64,000 bases of DNA from Clostridiaceae bacterium (lineage in GTDB: Bacteria > Bacillota > Clostridia > Oscillospirales > Acutalibacteraceae), in NCBI GenBank assembly GCA_016292455.1, contig JAEDIL010000002.1:1-64000 (forward strand), in the 5' to 3' direction. Positions 17,255-27,774 of this stretch are shown here, piece by piece (positions within the stretch are counted from its first letter, which is position 1; each line of letters begins with the position of its first letter). Below the pieces are notes generated by a model. It worked only from the letters and a program-made list of their open reading frames with translations, ran no database searches and was not told the origin of the DNA. Both the position numbers and the translations under genes were made by a program.

Positions 17255-18175
17255 TCACCCGGATTTTGTAACTCTATATCCGTCTGTTGTGCAAGTAAAA
17301 ACAATATCACCCGAAAGATCGGTACGATAATATTTGATTGAATTACCTTTCAAATATGATATTGTCTCTTTATGTGGGTGATTATATGAATTGTTCAAAC
17401 CGCATTGAATAACCGCCGCCGCAGGATCAGCTTTTTGCAGATATGTCTTTTCGAGAGACGACCTGCTGCCGTGGTGCCCCATCAGCATAATATCACACGC
17501 AAGGTCCGGTGATTCTTTGAGAACACTTCTCATTTCAGTTGTTTCTGCATCTCCCGAAAGCAAAAACGACGTTGAATTGACAACAGCCTTGCAAATGACA
17601 GACATATTATTGAGGTCGTCACATTGCTCAACAGGGCCGAGAACCGTCAGTCTGATTCTACCGACAACATATTCATTCCCGTACGAAGCGGCAATAGCTT
17701 TGATCTTCTTATCACGTATTATCTGCAAAAAGCTTTCATATGTTTTTGTTGTCGGTGTGTTTATTGCCGTCAGGCGCGGCATTATCACATTGTTCACTTT
17801 TACGTTATCCAACACATACAGCAGACCGCCGATATGATCGGTATGCGGATGAGTGGCAATCACGTAATCAAGCTGCGTTATGCCATGATTTCCGATGTAT
17901 CGGACAACATCATCACCGTATTCTCTTTCACCGGCATCAATAAGAACACCGCTTGAACCGGATTGAAGAAGAACGCTTGAGCCCTGACCGACGTCAATAA
18001 AATGAACTGCGCAGGTGTCGGGGGTTGACGTTTTAAGCCTGCTTGTATTTTCAATTGGGTTAGTTTCAAAATTACTGTTGAACCGTCCGATTATTGCGGC
18101 AACAATAGCAACAAAGAAAACGATTGTTGCCGTCAAAGACGAACGCTTACTTTTTGCACCTTGTTTCCTTGCCAT
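17255..18175 (-). CDS. Secreted or membrane-anchored ComEC-like MBL-fold hydrolase
   Basis: 306 residues: a basic N-terminus, one membrane helix (about 15-32), then a metallo-beta-lactamase domain. The metal motif is HPHTDHIGG after VHFIDVGQGSSVLLQSG, with further ligands at DAGEREYGD, SGDAE and GHHGS. This is the stand-alone form of the ComEC/Rec2 C-terminal domain, without the transport channel. In ComEC this domain is thought to degrade the non-transforming strand; a role here in extracellular nucleic acid breakdown is inference. It overlaps ygiQ by 29 nt and its Shine-Dalgarno is weak, suggesting translational coupling. Confidence 0.85.
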   Translation of the reverse strand: MARKQGAKSKRSSLTATIVFFVAIVAAIIGRFNSNFETNPIENTSRLKTSTPDTCAVHFIDVGQGSSVLLQSGSSGVLIDAGEREYGDDVVRYIGNHGITQLDYVIATHPHTDHIGGLLYVLDNVKVNNVIMPRLTAINTPTTKTYESFLQIIRDKKIKAIAASYGNEYVVGRIRLTVLGPVEQCDDLNNMSVICKAVVNSTSFLLSGDAETTEMRSVLKESPDLACDIMLMGHHGSRSSLEKTYLQKADPAAAVIQCGLNNSYNHPHKETISYLKGNSIKYYRTDLSGDIVFTCTTDGYRVTKSG

Positions 18176-20033
18176 TTTTACCAGCAGCCTTTCTGTTATT
18201 AAAGTTTCCGCCGCTTTGCTGCGGTTTTTTCTTTTGGCTTGTTTTTATCAGGCATGAGGGCGACGAGCCGATAAGATCATATCTCCCCGCTTTTTTCAAA
18301 GCTCTCTCGATAATCTCGCGCTTGCCCGGATCATAATATTGAAGCAACGCGCGCTGCATTGCTTTTTCTTCCGCAGACCTTGCAACATAAACCTCTTCCA
18401 TACTGTATGGGTCGAGACCGGTATAAAACATACACGTTGAGATTGTTCCGGGAGTCGGGTAAAAATCCTGAACCTGCTCGGGTCGTATTCCGCGCTTTTT
18501 CAGAAACAGAGCAAGCTCTATGGCGTCATTGAGCGTTGAGCCGGGATGAGACGACATAAGATACGGAACAAGATACTGTTCCTTGCCTGCACTTTTAGAA
18601 ATCTGAAAATACTTTTTTGAAAACTCAATATATGCATCAATATGCGGTTTCCCCATTTTGTCAAGAACAGCCGCCGAACAGTGTTCGGGAGCAACTTTCA
18701 GCTGACCGCTGACATGATGAGCGACAAGCTCGCTCAAAAAGCTTTCATCTTTGTCTCGAAGAATATAATCGTAGCGGATTCCGGAACGGATAAACACCTT
18801 TTTAATTCCGGGGATTTTCCTGACCTTTCTCAAAAGTGAAAGATAGTCGCTGTGGTCTGCAACAAGAGCGGTGCAGGGTTTTGGAGCGAGACATTTTTTT
18901 CCTTTGCAAAGTCCGGCTTTCAACTGTTTTTCGCAAGACGGAAACCTGAAATTCGCGGTCGGACCGCCAATATCGTGAATATAGCCCTTGAAATCAGGCA
19001 GTTTTGTCAGTTTTTTCGCTTCGTCAATTACCGATTCATGACTTCTGCTTGTGACAAAACGCCCCTGATGAAAAGCAATTGAGCAAAAATTGCAAGCGCC
19101 GAAGCAGCCTCTGTTATGAGCAATTGAAAAACGCACTTCTTCAATTCCGGGAACTCCGCCGGCTTTTTCATAAGTCGGGTGATATGTCCTCATATACGGC
19201 AAAGAGTAAACCCAATCCAGCTCTTGTGTTGAAAGCGGCGGCATGGGCGGATTCTGAACGAGCATTTTCTTTGCGTGTCGTTGTTTCAGCAGCTTTCCGC
19301 GTATATGATCCTGCTCATCCTGCTGAATACGGCAGGAAATTGCATATTCGCGCCGGCTTGCACAAACATTCTCGTATGACGGACATTCCGCCCCCAGCAG
19401 CGGAGTTTCCGTAACGTTGCAGACATAGCAGGTTCCTCTTACATCTGTTATTGTTTTTATTGATTCGCCGCTTTTCAGTCGCTCTGCAATTTCAATTGTC
19501 TGGTTCTCGCCCATTCCGTATGAAATCAAATCTGCCTGAGAATCAAATATAATTGACCTGCGGATCTTATCATCCCAATAATCATAATGAGCAAAACGGC
19601 GTAATGACGCTTCAAGTCCGCCGATAATTATCGGAATATCACCGTATGCTTCTCTGATTCTGTTGCAATAGACGATCACAGCTCTGTCAGGGCGCAGACC
19701 GGTTTTTCCGCCAGGCGAATAAGCGTCATTGTTACGTCGCTTTTTTGCGGCAGTATAATGAGCAACCATTGAATCAATGTTGCCTGACGAAACAAAAAAA
19801 CCGTATCTTGGACGTCCAAAGCGCATAAAATCATTTTTACTGCGCCAATCCGGCTGAGCGAGGAATCCGACTTTGAATCCCTTAGCTTCAAGGACGCGGG
19901 TAATTATTGCCGCGCCAAAGCTCGGATGATCAACATACGCATCACCATTGACATAGACAAAATCAACGTAGTTCCAGCCGCGCTCTTTTACTTCATCAAA
20001 ACTGATAGGTAAAAACAAATCAAACAACCTCAC
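18147..20033 (-). CDS. ygiQ: YgiQ-family radical SAM protein
   Basis: 628 residues, family-typical. The [4Fe-4S] cluster cysteines are in CFGACNFCS (CxxxCxxC) near residue 320. The N-terminus contains the family string DFVYVNGDAYVDHPSFGAAII, and PGSTLNDAIELALFLKK and QDFYPTPGTIST come later. The substrate of this widespread radical SAM family is not established. The start is a GTG whose last two bases are shared with the ftsK stop (GTGA overlap), indicating coupled translation. The lysine-rich C-terminal tail of about 40 residues is variable and overlaps the next gene. Confidence 0.92.
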   Translation of the reverse strand: MRLFDLFLPISFDEVKERGWNYVDFVYVNGDAYVDHPSFGAAIITRVLEAKGFKVGFLAQPDWRSKNDFMRFGRPRYGFFVSSGNIDSMVAHYTAAKKRRNNDAYSPGGKTGLRPDRAVIVYCNRIREAYGDIPIIIGGLEASLRRFAHYDYWDDKIRRSIIFDSQADLISYGMGENQTIEIAERLKSGESIKTITDVRGTCYVCNVTETPLLGAECPSYENVCASRREYAISCRIQQDEQDHIRGKLLKQRHAKKMLVQNPPMPPLSTQELDWVYSLPYMRTYHPTYEKAGGVPGIEEVRFSIAHNRGCFGACNFCSIAFHQGRFVTSRSHESVIDEAKKLTKLPDFKGYIHDIGGPTANFRFPSCEKQLKAGLCKGKKCLAPKPCTALVADHSDYLSLLRKVRKIPGIKKVFIRSGIRYDYILRDKDESFLSELVAHHVSGQLKVAPEHCSAAVLDKMGKPHIDAYIEFSKKYFQISKSAGKEQYLVPYLMSSHPGSTLNDAIELALFLKKRGIRPEQVQDFYPTPGTISTCMFYTGLDPYSMEEVYVARSAEEKAMQRALLQYYDPGKREIIERALKKAGRYDLIGSSPSCLIKTSQKKKPQQSGGNFNNRKAAGKNGKETRCKK

Positions 20034-22717
20034 TGATCTGAGAGAATATCAAAATCGTCTTCATAATTTTCGTTGCTTCGGGAGGCTTTCATTTCCATGA
20101 GCTGCAAAGCAGAAATAAGAACCTTCCGCGGTTTGCTTCCCTCGGAGGGACCGACGATTCCACGCTGTTCAAGCTCATCCATAATTCTTGCGGCTCTGGC
20201 ATATCCGAGTCTCAGCTTACGTTGGAGAAGAGTGGTTGACGCCGCCTGACATTCAACAACAACATCAATGGCAGCACTCAACATATCATCGCCACCCTCG
20301 GCTTCATCGCCGGCAGAAGCCTGAGCAGGTTTCTTTTTGCTGTCGGCAGAAGCATTTCTCGCAATCTCGTCCATGACTTCGCTGTCATATTCAACTTCTT
20401 CCTGAGCTTTAATATAACTGACAACCTTTTCAATTTCTTCGTCAGACAGGTAAGCTCCCTGAATTCTGACCGGTTTTGACATGCCGACGGGATTAAACAG
20501 CATATCGCCGTTACCGAGAAGCTTTTCGGCGCCGACTGTGTCAAGAATGGTTCTTGAATCAACCTGGGAGGAAACAAACAACGAAAGTCTGCTGGGAATA
20601 TTTGCTTTAATAATACCGGTAATTACGTCAACAGACGGACGCTGTGTTGCAACAACAAGATGCATTCCCGCAGCTCTTGCTTTTTGCGCAAGGCGGCAGA
20701 TTGAATCCTCAACCTCCTTGGGTGAAACCATCATCAGATCATTGAGCTCATCAATAAAGATGACAATCTGCGGCATGAAGCTGTAATCGGGATGGTCGGC
20801 AGCATATTTGTTGAAGCCTTTAATATCACGAACACCGCAGGCGGAAAAAAGCTTATATCTGTTTTCCATTTCACTAACAGCCCATGCAAGGGAACCGGCG
20901 GCTTTTCTGACGTCAGAAATAACCGGAACAAGCAAATGAGGTATTCCGTTATAAACAGAAAACTCAACCTGCTTCGGGTCAATCATCAGAAGCTTGACCT
21001 CAGACGGTTTTGCTGAATAAAGAATGCTGACAATCATACAGTTAAGACAAACTGACTTTCCGGAGCCTGTTGTTCCTGCAATAAGAAGGTGCGGCATTTT
21101 TGCAATATCAGTACAGGTTGCATTACCGGTAATATCTTTTCCGAGTGCAACATTCAGCTTGCTTTTTGCACTTTGAAAATTTGAAGAAGAAATGATTTCG
21201 CGCAGCGTGACAACCGATTTATTCTGATTCGGAATTTCAATTCCGACCGCAGATTTGTTTGGTATCGGAGCTTCAATTCTGACGCCGGCAGAAGCAAGAT
21301 TAAGTGCGATGTCGTCAGCGAGATTTGTAATCTTGTTAATTTTCACGCCCGGAGCGGGCTGAAGCTCATATCTGGTGACAGAAGGACCTCTGCTGACGCC
21401 GATAAGAGTTGTTTCAACGCCAAAGCTTTTGAGTGTATCAACAAGCTTCTTTGCTGTTGTTTTCATTTCGGTCGCATAGTCCCCTGCGCGGCTGAAATCC
21501 GGCTCGTTAAGACAATCAATAGGCGGAAGGCTGTATTCTTTTTTTACGCTTTTTTCTTCGGTGTATCCCTTTACTTCTGCTATACTCTTTTCTGCACTTT
21601 TGTCTGCGCTGGTAATTGCAGCTTCAACAATCCTTTGCGCCTGCCCGTCAAGTCCGGCATCAGTTTCAGAAGAATCAGTTTCAATTTCTTCGTAATCATC
21701 GGGTAGCTTTTCTGTTGCCCGTATTCCGGCAGCAGCACTGATTGCCTCGCTGATATTTATGTCTTTTTCTGAAACAGGAGCAATCTCATCAGCCAGAATT
21801 GTTTCTTCCTGTTCAGATTCTCGGGGGCGTCTGAATGGTTTTTCCGTGAATGTGAAAAGCCTGTCCTGCGGATTATACGGCTGAGGAGAGCGTTTTTTAC
21901 GACGAACAGACATGTTGTCATCAAGTTCGATCTGGGTTTTTGAAAAATCAAAAGCATCGCTTTCTTCTTTTTCCTCTTCTTCGATAGCTCTGAGACGTTC
22001 TTCCTCTTCAAGCTTTTCGCGTTTTCTTTGTTCATTCCGTTCGCGGCGCTTTTCTTTAAGCTGCTCGCTGCTTTCGTCAAGCTTTTCCTTGGAACCGTTT
22101 ATTGCGCCTGAGATAAGTTCACCGATTGAAGAAAAACTGATATTGAAAAACAAAATCAAAAACAAAATCAACAGCGCAAAGGTTACAACAAACGCCGCTG
22201 CTTTACCGAGAAGCTGAAGCATTCCTCCGCCAAAAACAGCGCCAAGTGCACCACCCGTAACGGAAAACTCATCATTGAACGCGAAACCTGCGCCGAAAGC
22301 GGTTCTCAACTGTTCGAGGAACTCCTCTCCTCCGCCAACGGTAACAGAATTTGTTGCAAGATGAATTACCGAACCAATCATTGAGGAAGCCAGAAACGCG
22401 CAAACAGTTGTGGCAATGCATGAGCGTCTGAGGGAATCAAGGGCAATCCGGATTCCTATGATAAGAAGAAAAATATCAAAAACATAAAAGCTCAGTCCGA
22501 ATACACCGAAAAATGCACCTCGTATCGACGCCCACACACTTCTGCCGGGAATGAATGCAACGGCAAGAAGCAAAACAGCTGAAATGAGATACGCAAACAT
22601 TATTGCAGGACGGTGCTCCTGATAAAAACTGAGCTTTTTACTCTTTTTGCTCTTTTTTCCCCGCGTACTTTTTTTGGTACTTGTTTTTTTCTTTGAGGAT
22701 GTTTTTTTGTTAGCCAT
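20030..22717 (-). CDS. ftsK: DNA translocase FtsK/SpoIIIE
   Basis: 895 residues. It pumps chromosomal DNA through the division or sporulation septum. Parts in order: a very Lys/Ser/Thr-rich N-terminus (1-30); four membrane helices (about 35-190); a charged linker (about 200-430); the RecA-like motor with Walker A GTTGSGKSV and Walker B IVIFIDELNDLM; and a C-terminal winged-helix gamma domain (LRLGYARAARIMDELEQRGIVGP) that reads polar DNA motifs. In a spore former this may be SpoIIIE, FtsK or serve both. GAGGTAG lies about 5 nt upstream of the ATG. It heads the ftsK-ygiQ-MBL-DUF3006 cluster. Confidence 0.96.
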   Translation of the reverse strand: MANKKTSSKKKTSTKKSTRGKKSKKSKKLSFYQEHRPAIMFAYLISAVLLLAVAFIPGRSVWASIRGAFFGVFGLSFYVFDIFLLIIGIRIALDSLRRSCIATTVCAFLASSMIGSVIHLATNSVTVGGGEEFLEQLRTAFGAGFAFNDEFSVTGGALGAVFGGGMLQLLGKAAAFVVTFALLILFLILFFNISFSSIGELISGAINGSKEKLDESSEQLKEKRRERNEQRKREKLEEEERLRAIEEEEKEESDAFDFSKTQIELDDNMSVRRKKRSPQPYNPQDRLFTFTEKPFRRPRESEQEETILADEIAPVSEKDINISEAISAAAGIRATEKLPDDYEEIETDSSETDAGLDGQAQRIVEAAITSADKSAEKSIAEVKGYTEEKSVKKEYSLPPIDCLNEPDFSRAGDYATEMKTTAKKLVDTLKSFGVETTLIGVSRGPSVTRYELQPAPGVKINKITNLADDIALNLASAGVRIEAPIPNKSAVGIEIPNQNKSVVTLREIISSSNFQSAKSKLNVALGKDITGNATCTDIAKMPHLLIAGTTGSGKSVCLNCMIVSILYSAKPSEVKLLMIDPKQVEFSVYNGIPHLLVPVISDVRKAAGSLAWAVSEMENRYKLFSACGVRDIKGFNKYAADHPDYSFMPQIVIFIDELNDLMMVSPKEVEDSICRLAQKARAAGMHLVVATQRPSVDVITGIIKANIPSRLSLFVSSQVDSRTILDTVGAEKLLGNGDMLFNPVGMSKPVRIQGAYLSDEEIEKVVSYIKAQEEVEYDSEVMDEIARNASADSKKKPAQASAGDEAEGGDDMLSAAIDVVVECQAASTTLLQRKLRLGYARAARIMDELEQRGIVGPSEGSKPRKVLISALQLMEMKASRSNENYEDDFDILSDQ

Positions 22718-22743
22718 TTTCTACCTCACAAACAGAATATTGC

Positions 22744-22773
22744 CGCCGTCCCGCATTGACGAAAACGACGGCG
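22744..22773 (-). other. GC-rich hairpin in the uppP-like/ftsK gap
   Basis: CGCCGTC (22744-22750) and GACGGCG (22767-22773) form a 7-bp stem in the ftsK leader. No T-run follows on the minus strand, so it is not a standard terminator; it may partially insulate ftsK from the upstream gene. Confidence 0.4.
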
Positions 22774-22800
22774 TAATTTTCACCGAAAAATAAACAGTTC

Positions 22801-23655
22801 TCAGATGATAAAGAGAACTACTGCCGATGCCGCGCCGAAAATTACGGAAAAAATGCTGAAAAAGACACAGATTTTCCTGAAATCAGTTTTAGAGAGCAAG
22901 CGGATCATCAAGCCGCTGCCAATCAGAGCAAAGACAGTGCAAATGGCAATCATAACAGGATTCGGAACAATTCCGGCAATGCAAATCCGAACAAGACGTA
23001 CAATGTTGACGGCAAGCATTGAAGGCGCAATATATGTAAGCATTTCGCGTACTATTACACGATTGTCAATATCGGAAATCAAAAAGCTTGTTGCTCCGAC
23101 CGAAATTCCGGAGACTCCGGGGAAAAAATATGAAAGAAGCTGATATATTGAAAAACGTATGACGCTCTTTACATCGGCAGACCGCTTGGTTTGTGCGTAG
23201 TTCTGCTTTGTGTACCAATGTGCAATCAAAAGGAAAACGCCGCTGCCTGCACAACACAACGAGGTTACAAGCAAATGCGTTGAATTGAGCTGATCGCTGA
23301 AAATATCAAGCAGAATTTTTCCGTCAGAATAAGGAATAGCCATAACAGCAGCCGGGAGCATTGAAATCAAAAGATTCAGCATCAGCCTGCGATAACCCGT
23401 CCGGTTCTGGATATTGGATTTTTTACCGCTGAAAAGTGCGCGTATACCTTTTGCATAAATCTTTCTGAGTGAAAAGAACACTGTTACAGAAAAAGCAATG
23501 GAAATTATCGAATAATAGAACACCCCGAGTGACGAACTCTGGCTGAAATCAAGAACGTAGCTAAGGTAAGAATATCCTGCCGAATGCGAAAAGGGAAGCG
23601 GAGCAAAAAGAGCGCTGACAAGCGAAATTATTACAATTTTTATATATTCAATCAT
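22801..23655 (-). CDS. UppP/BacA-like membrane protein lacking catalytic residues
   Basis: 284 residues with about eight helices. The layout follows undecaprenyl-diphosphate phosphatase. The first motif region reads ALFAPLPFSHSAGY where UppP has a GLTEFLPVSSTGH-like string, so both conserved glutamates and the histidine are gone. The second reads FFPGVSGISVGAT where UppP has PGxSRSGAT, so the key arginine is missing. UppP recycles the lipid carrier of cell wall synthesis; this protein probably does not catalyse that step in the known way. GGAGG lies 5 nt before the ATG. It may be a paralogue with a binding or structural role. Confidence 0.6.
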   Translation of the reverse strand: MIEYIKIVIISLVSALFAPLPFSHSAGYSYLSYVLDFSQSSSLGVFYYSIISIAFSVTVFFSLRKIYAKGIRALFSGKKSNIQNRTGYRRLMLNLLISMLPAAVMAIPYSDGKILLDIFSDQLNSTHLLVTSLCCAGSGVFLLIAHWYTKQNYAQTKRSADVKSVIRFSIYQLLSYFFPGVSGISVGATSFLISDIDNRVIVREMLTYIAPSMLAVNIVRLVRICIAGIVPNPVMIAICTVFALIGSGLMIRLLSKTDFRKICVFFSIFSVIFGAASAVVLFII

Positions 23656-23742
23656 GGTATCCTCCGAAATACAGAACTGACAATTTGTTTACTGTTATTA
23701 TATCATAAAAAGTAAAGACGGGCAATATATAACAGAAAAAAA

Positions 23743-23900
23743 GGGGCTGTCTCATTTAGCACAGAACAAAAAGAAAAATGCTGAACCATAAAAACAAATG
23801 GTTGTTTTTTCTTTTTAACCGTTTTTTCACCCGCTCGCGGTATCCATATACAGCTTAGGAGTGAAGAAAACAGTTTCTGCATCTAAATGCGACAGTCCCC
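23743..23900. mobile_element. 158-bp MITE-like element with imperfect terminal inverted repeats, serving as ftsH terminator
   Basis: The left end GGGGCTGTCTCATTTAG (then CACAGAA) and the complement of the right end GGGGACTGTCGCATTTAG (then ATGCAGAA) match over about 25 nt with few differences. The inside (about 105 nt) has no gene. No clear target duplication is seen. On the minus strand the paired ends are followed by seven T, only 10 nt past ftsH, so the whole can fold as a long-stem terminator. The GGGGCTGTCTC ends resemble those of IS1182-type elements, from memory. Confidence 0.55.
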
Positions 23901-23910
23901 GGCAAAGAAA

Positions 23911-25833
<1,923 letters not shown>

Positions 25834-25874
25834 TCGATCACGCTCCTTTTTAGAAAATTACTTACTATTACAAA

Positions 25875-26453
25875 TCAAATTGATTCAGAAACGGCTTCTT
25901 TTTCAGCCGAGGAATTATAAACCTCGGGCTTTAATATGCCGATAAACGGGAGATTGCGATACTTTTGGTTATAGTCAAGTCCGTAACCGACAACAAACTG
26001 ATCTTCAACCTGCGCGCCTATATACTTCGGCTTAATTGTTACAGATTTATCGCGTCTGTCCGGCTTGTCAAGAAGCGTGCAAAGCGTGATACTCGCAGGC
26101 TTCTTTTCGGAAAGAAGGTTGGAAAGGCACTGCAAGGTTCTGCCGCTGTCAAAAATATCTTCAACAAGAAGAATATCACAGCCGGTAATATCGCCGCACA
26201 AATCATGAATAATATCAACCTTGCCCTTTGATTCAGTTCCGGCTCCGTAACTGCCGGCAGTGATAAAGTCAATCTCACAGGGAATTGTTATTGCTCTCAT
26301 GAGATCGGCCATAAAAATCACAGAGCCTTTGAGAACACTAATCAGAACAAGCTTTTTGCCTGCAAAGTCCTCGCTGATCTGAGCTCCGATTCTGTCGGTA
26401 ATCTCTTTCAGCTGTTCTTTCGTAAAAAAGACTTCCTGAATGTCATTAAGCAT
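25875..26453 (-). CDS. hpt: Hypoxanthine phosphoribosyltransferase
   Basis: 192 residues, slightly longer than usual because of a C-terminal tail rich in Ser/Glu. It salvages hypoxanthine and guanine with PRPP. The PRPP-binding motif is ILLVEDIFDSGRT, where the usual form has DTG, so a Phe-Ser variant of the loop is present. LISVLKGSVIFMADL and DFVVGYGLDYNQKYRNLP-type strings identify the family. It starts 4 nt after the tilS stop. Confidence 0.95.
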   Translation of the reverse strand: MLNDIQEVFFTKEQLKEITDRIGAQISEDFAGKKLVLISVLKGSVIFMADLMRAITIPCEIDFITAGSYGAGTESKGKVDIIHDLCGDITGCDILLVEDIFDSGRTLQCLSNLLSEKKPASITLCTLLDKPDRRDKSVTIKPKYIGAQVEDQFVVGYGLDYNQKYRNLPFIGILKPEVYNSSAEKEAVSESI

Positions 26454-26457
26454 AGAA

Positions 26458-27774
26458 TTATCCTTCCTTAATCTTTATTTTTACCGGATTTGCGGTTTTA
26501 TCCGTAACAATGAAAGGCTTATTTGTTCCGACGCCTTCGACCCAGACAACTTTTCCTTTGCATTCAAGAACGGCAAGCTTGCTTCGTTCTCCCTGCGGAA
26601 TCTTCATCTCGTTAAACAGCTTTTTCAATGACTTTGTGTTCCCTCTTGCGACGCTTGTAAAAGTATCACCAGGTCGCCGGCTACGAAGAACCGGACTTTC
26701 AGAAAGAAGCTGCAAATCAAAACAATTTTTTCTGTCGCTGTATTTGAGATTGTCTTCGGGAATAATTTCATAAAACTTGAACGGCGAAGCGAATCTGCCG
26801 TTTTCAAGTTTTGCGCACCACGTTTCAACACAAGACGTATCGAAAACTTGAAAGTTGATTATATCACAGGAAACCGAAATATACAAGTCCTCCGAAAGCT
26901 GAATTTTCCCGGTGTCTCTGATTGCGCGGGCAACAAGACTGACATGGCGCGCTTCAACCTGCTTTTTCATCTTTTCTTCAAGCATAATTCTGATGCATCT
27001 GTTAAAAACGGCATCATCAAGACGCAGAAACGCTTTTCTGTCAAAACCGGAATCGGTTTTAGCATCTTCAATCGCCCTCTGCGCAGTCGTTTTTAAAAAT
27101 GACTCGTCATTCCCGACGTTTTCGAAAAACCGAAAAAAACTGCGTTCAAGCTCGGGATTGATAGTTTTCAACTGAGGAATGATATTATGCCTGATAAAAT
27201 TGCGTGAATAATCATCGGTCAGATTGCTCGAATCTGTAACAAACCTAAGTCCGTTTTCAGCACAGTATTTCAAAACCTCGTCGCGTGTGCAATCAATCAG
27301 CGGTCTGATTATACGGTCGCGAACCGGCGCAATTCTGCAAACGCCTGAAAGTGAACTTCCCCGGGCAAGATTAAAAATCGAAGTCTCAATGCAGTCAGAA
27401 AGTGTATGGGCAACAGCAATTCTGTCACAACTGCTGTTTTCAAAAGCTTTATACCTCACCATACGACCACATTCTTCAAGCCCAAGCTTGTTTTCCCCGG
27501 CAATTGCAGCAACATCAGCTGATACAACTTTGAGAGATACTCCCCTTTTCCCGCAGAGTTCCTCAACAAATCTGCAATCGGACAGCGCTTCTTCACCTCT
27601 GAGGTTATGATTGACATGAATCGCAGACAGTTCAAAACCATATTCACTTTGCAGTCTGCAAAGAATATCTAAAAGACACACGGAATCTGCTCCGCCGGAA
27701 ATGCCGACAGCAACGCTTTTCACGTTTTTCAGCATTGAGAAGCGTTCGATTGTGTTTTTAACTTTACATATCAT
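26458..27774 (-). CDS. tilS: tRNA(Ile)-lysidine synthase
   Basis: 438 residues. TilS attaches lysine to cytidine-34 of tRNA-Ile(CAU) so that it reads AUA. The N-terminal PP-loop ATPase motif is VAVGISGGADSVCLLD, with VNHNLRGEEALSD following. The C-terminal domain has the RSRRPGDTFTS segment typical of the family. It overlaps dnaB by about 11 nt; an internal Met (MLKNVKS) 13 codons in is a possible alternative start, but GGAG precedes the first. Essential in most bacteria. Confidence 0.95.
   Translation of the reverse strand: MICKVKNTIERFSMLKNVKSVAVGISGGADSVCLLDILCRLQSEYGFELSAIHVNHNLRGEEALSDCRFVEELCGKRGVSLKVVSADVAAIAGENKLGLEECGRMVRYKAFENSSCDRIAVAHTLSDCIETSIFNLARGSSLSGVCRIAPVRDRIIRPLIDCTRDEVLKYCAENGLRFVTDSSNLTDDYSRNFIRHNIIPQLKTINPELERSFFRFFENVGNDESFLKTTAQRAIEDAKTDSGFDRKAFLRLDDAVFNRCIRIMLEEKMKKQVEARHVSLVARAIRDTGKIQLSEDLYISVSCDIINFQVFDTSCVETWCAKLENGRFASPFKFYEIIPEDNLKYSDRKNCFDLQLLSESPVLRSRRPGDTFTSVARGNTKSLKKLFNEMKIPQGERSKLAVLECKGKVVWVEGVGTNKPFIVTDKTANPVKIKIKEG

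Noticed and set aside
18147..18175. Frameshift between ygiQ and the MBL gene because of the 29-nt overlap
   Set aside because: Both proteins have complete family domains and natural ends, so the overlap is best explained by translational coupling.
22744..22773. Terminator after the uppP-like gene
   Set aside because: The stem is strong, but there is no T-run on the minus strand; kept only as a hairpin.
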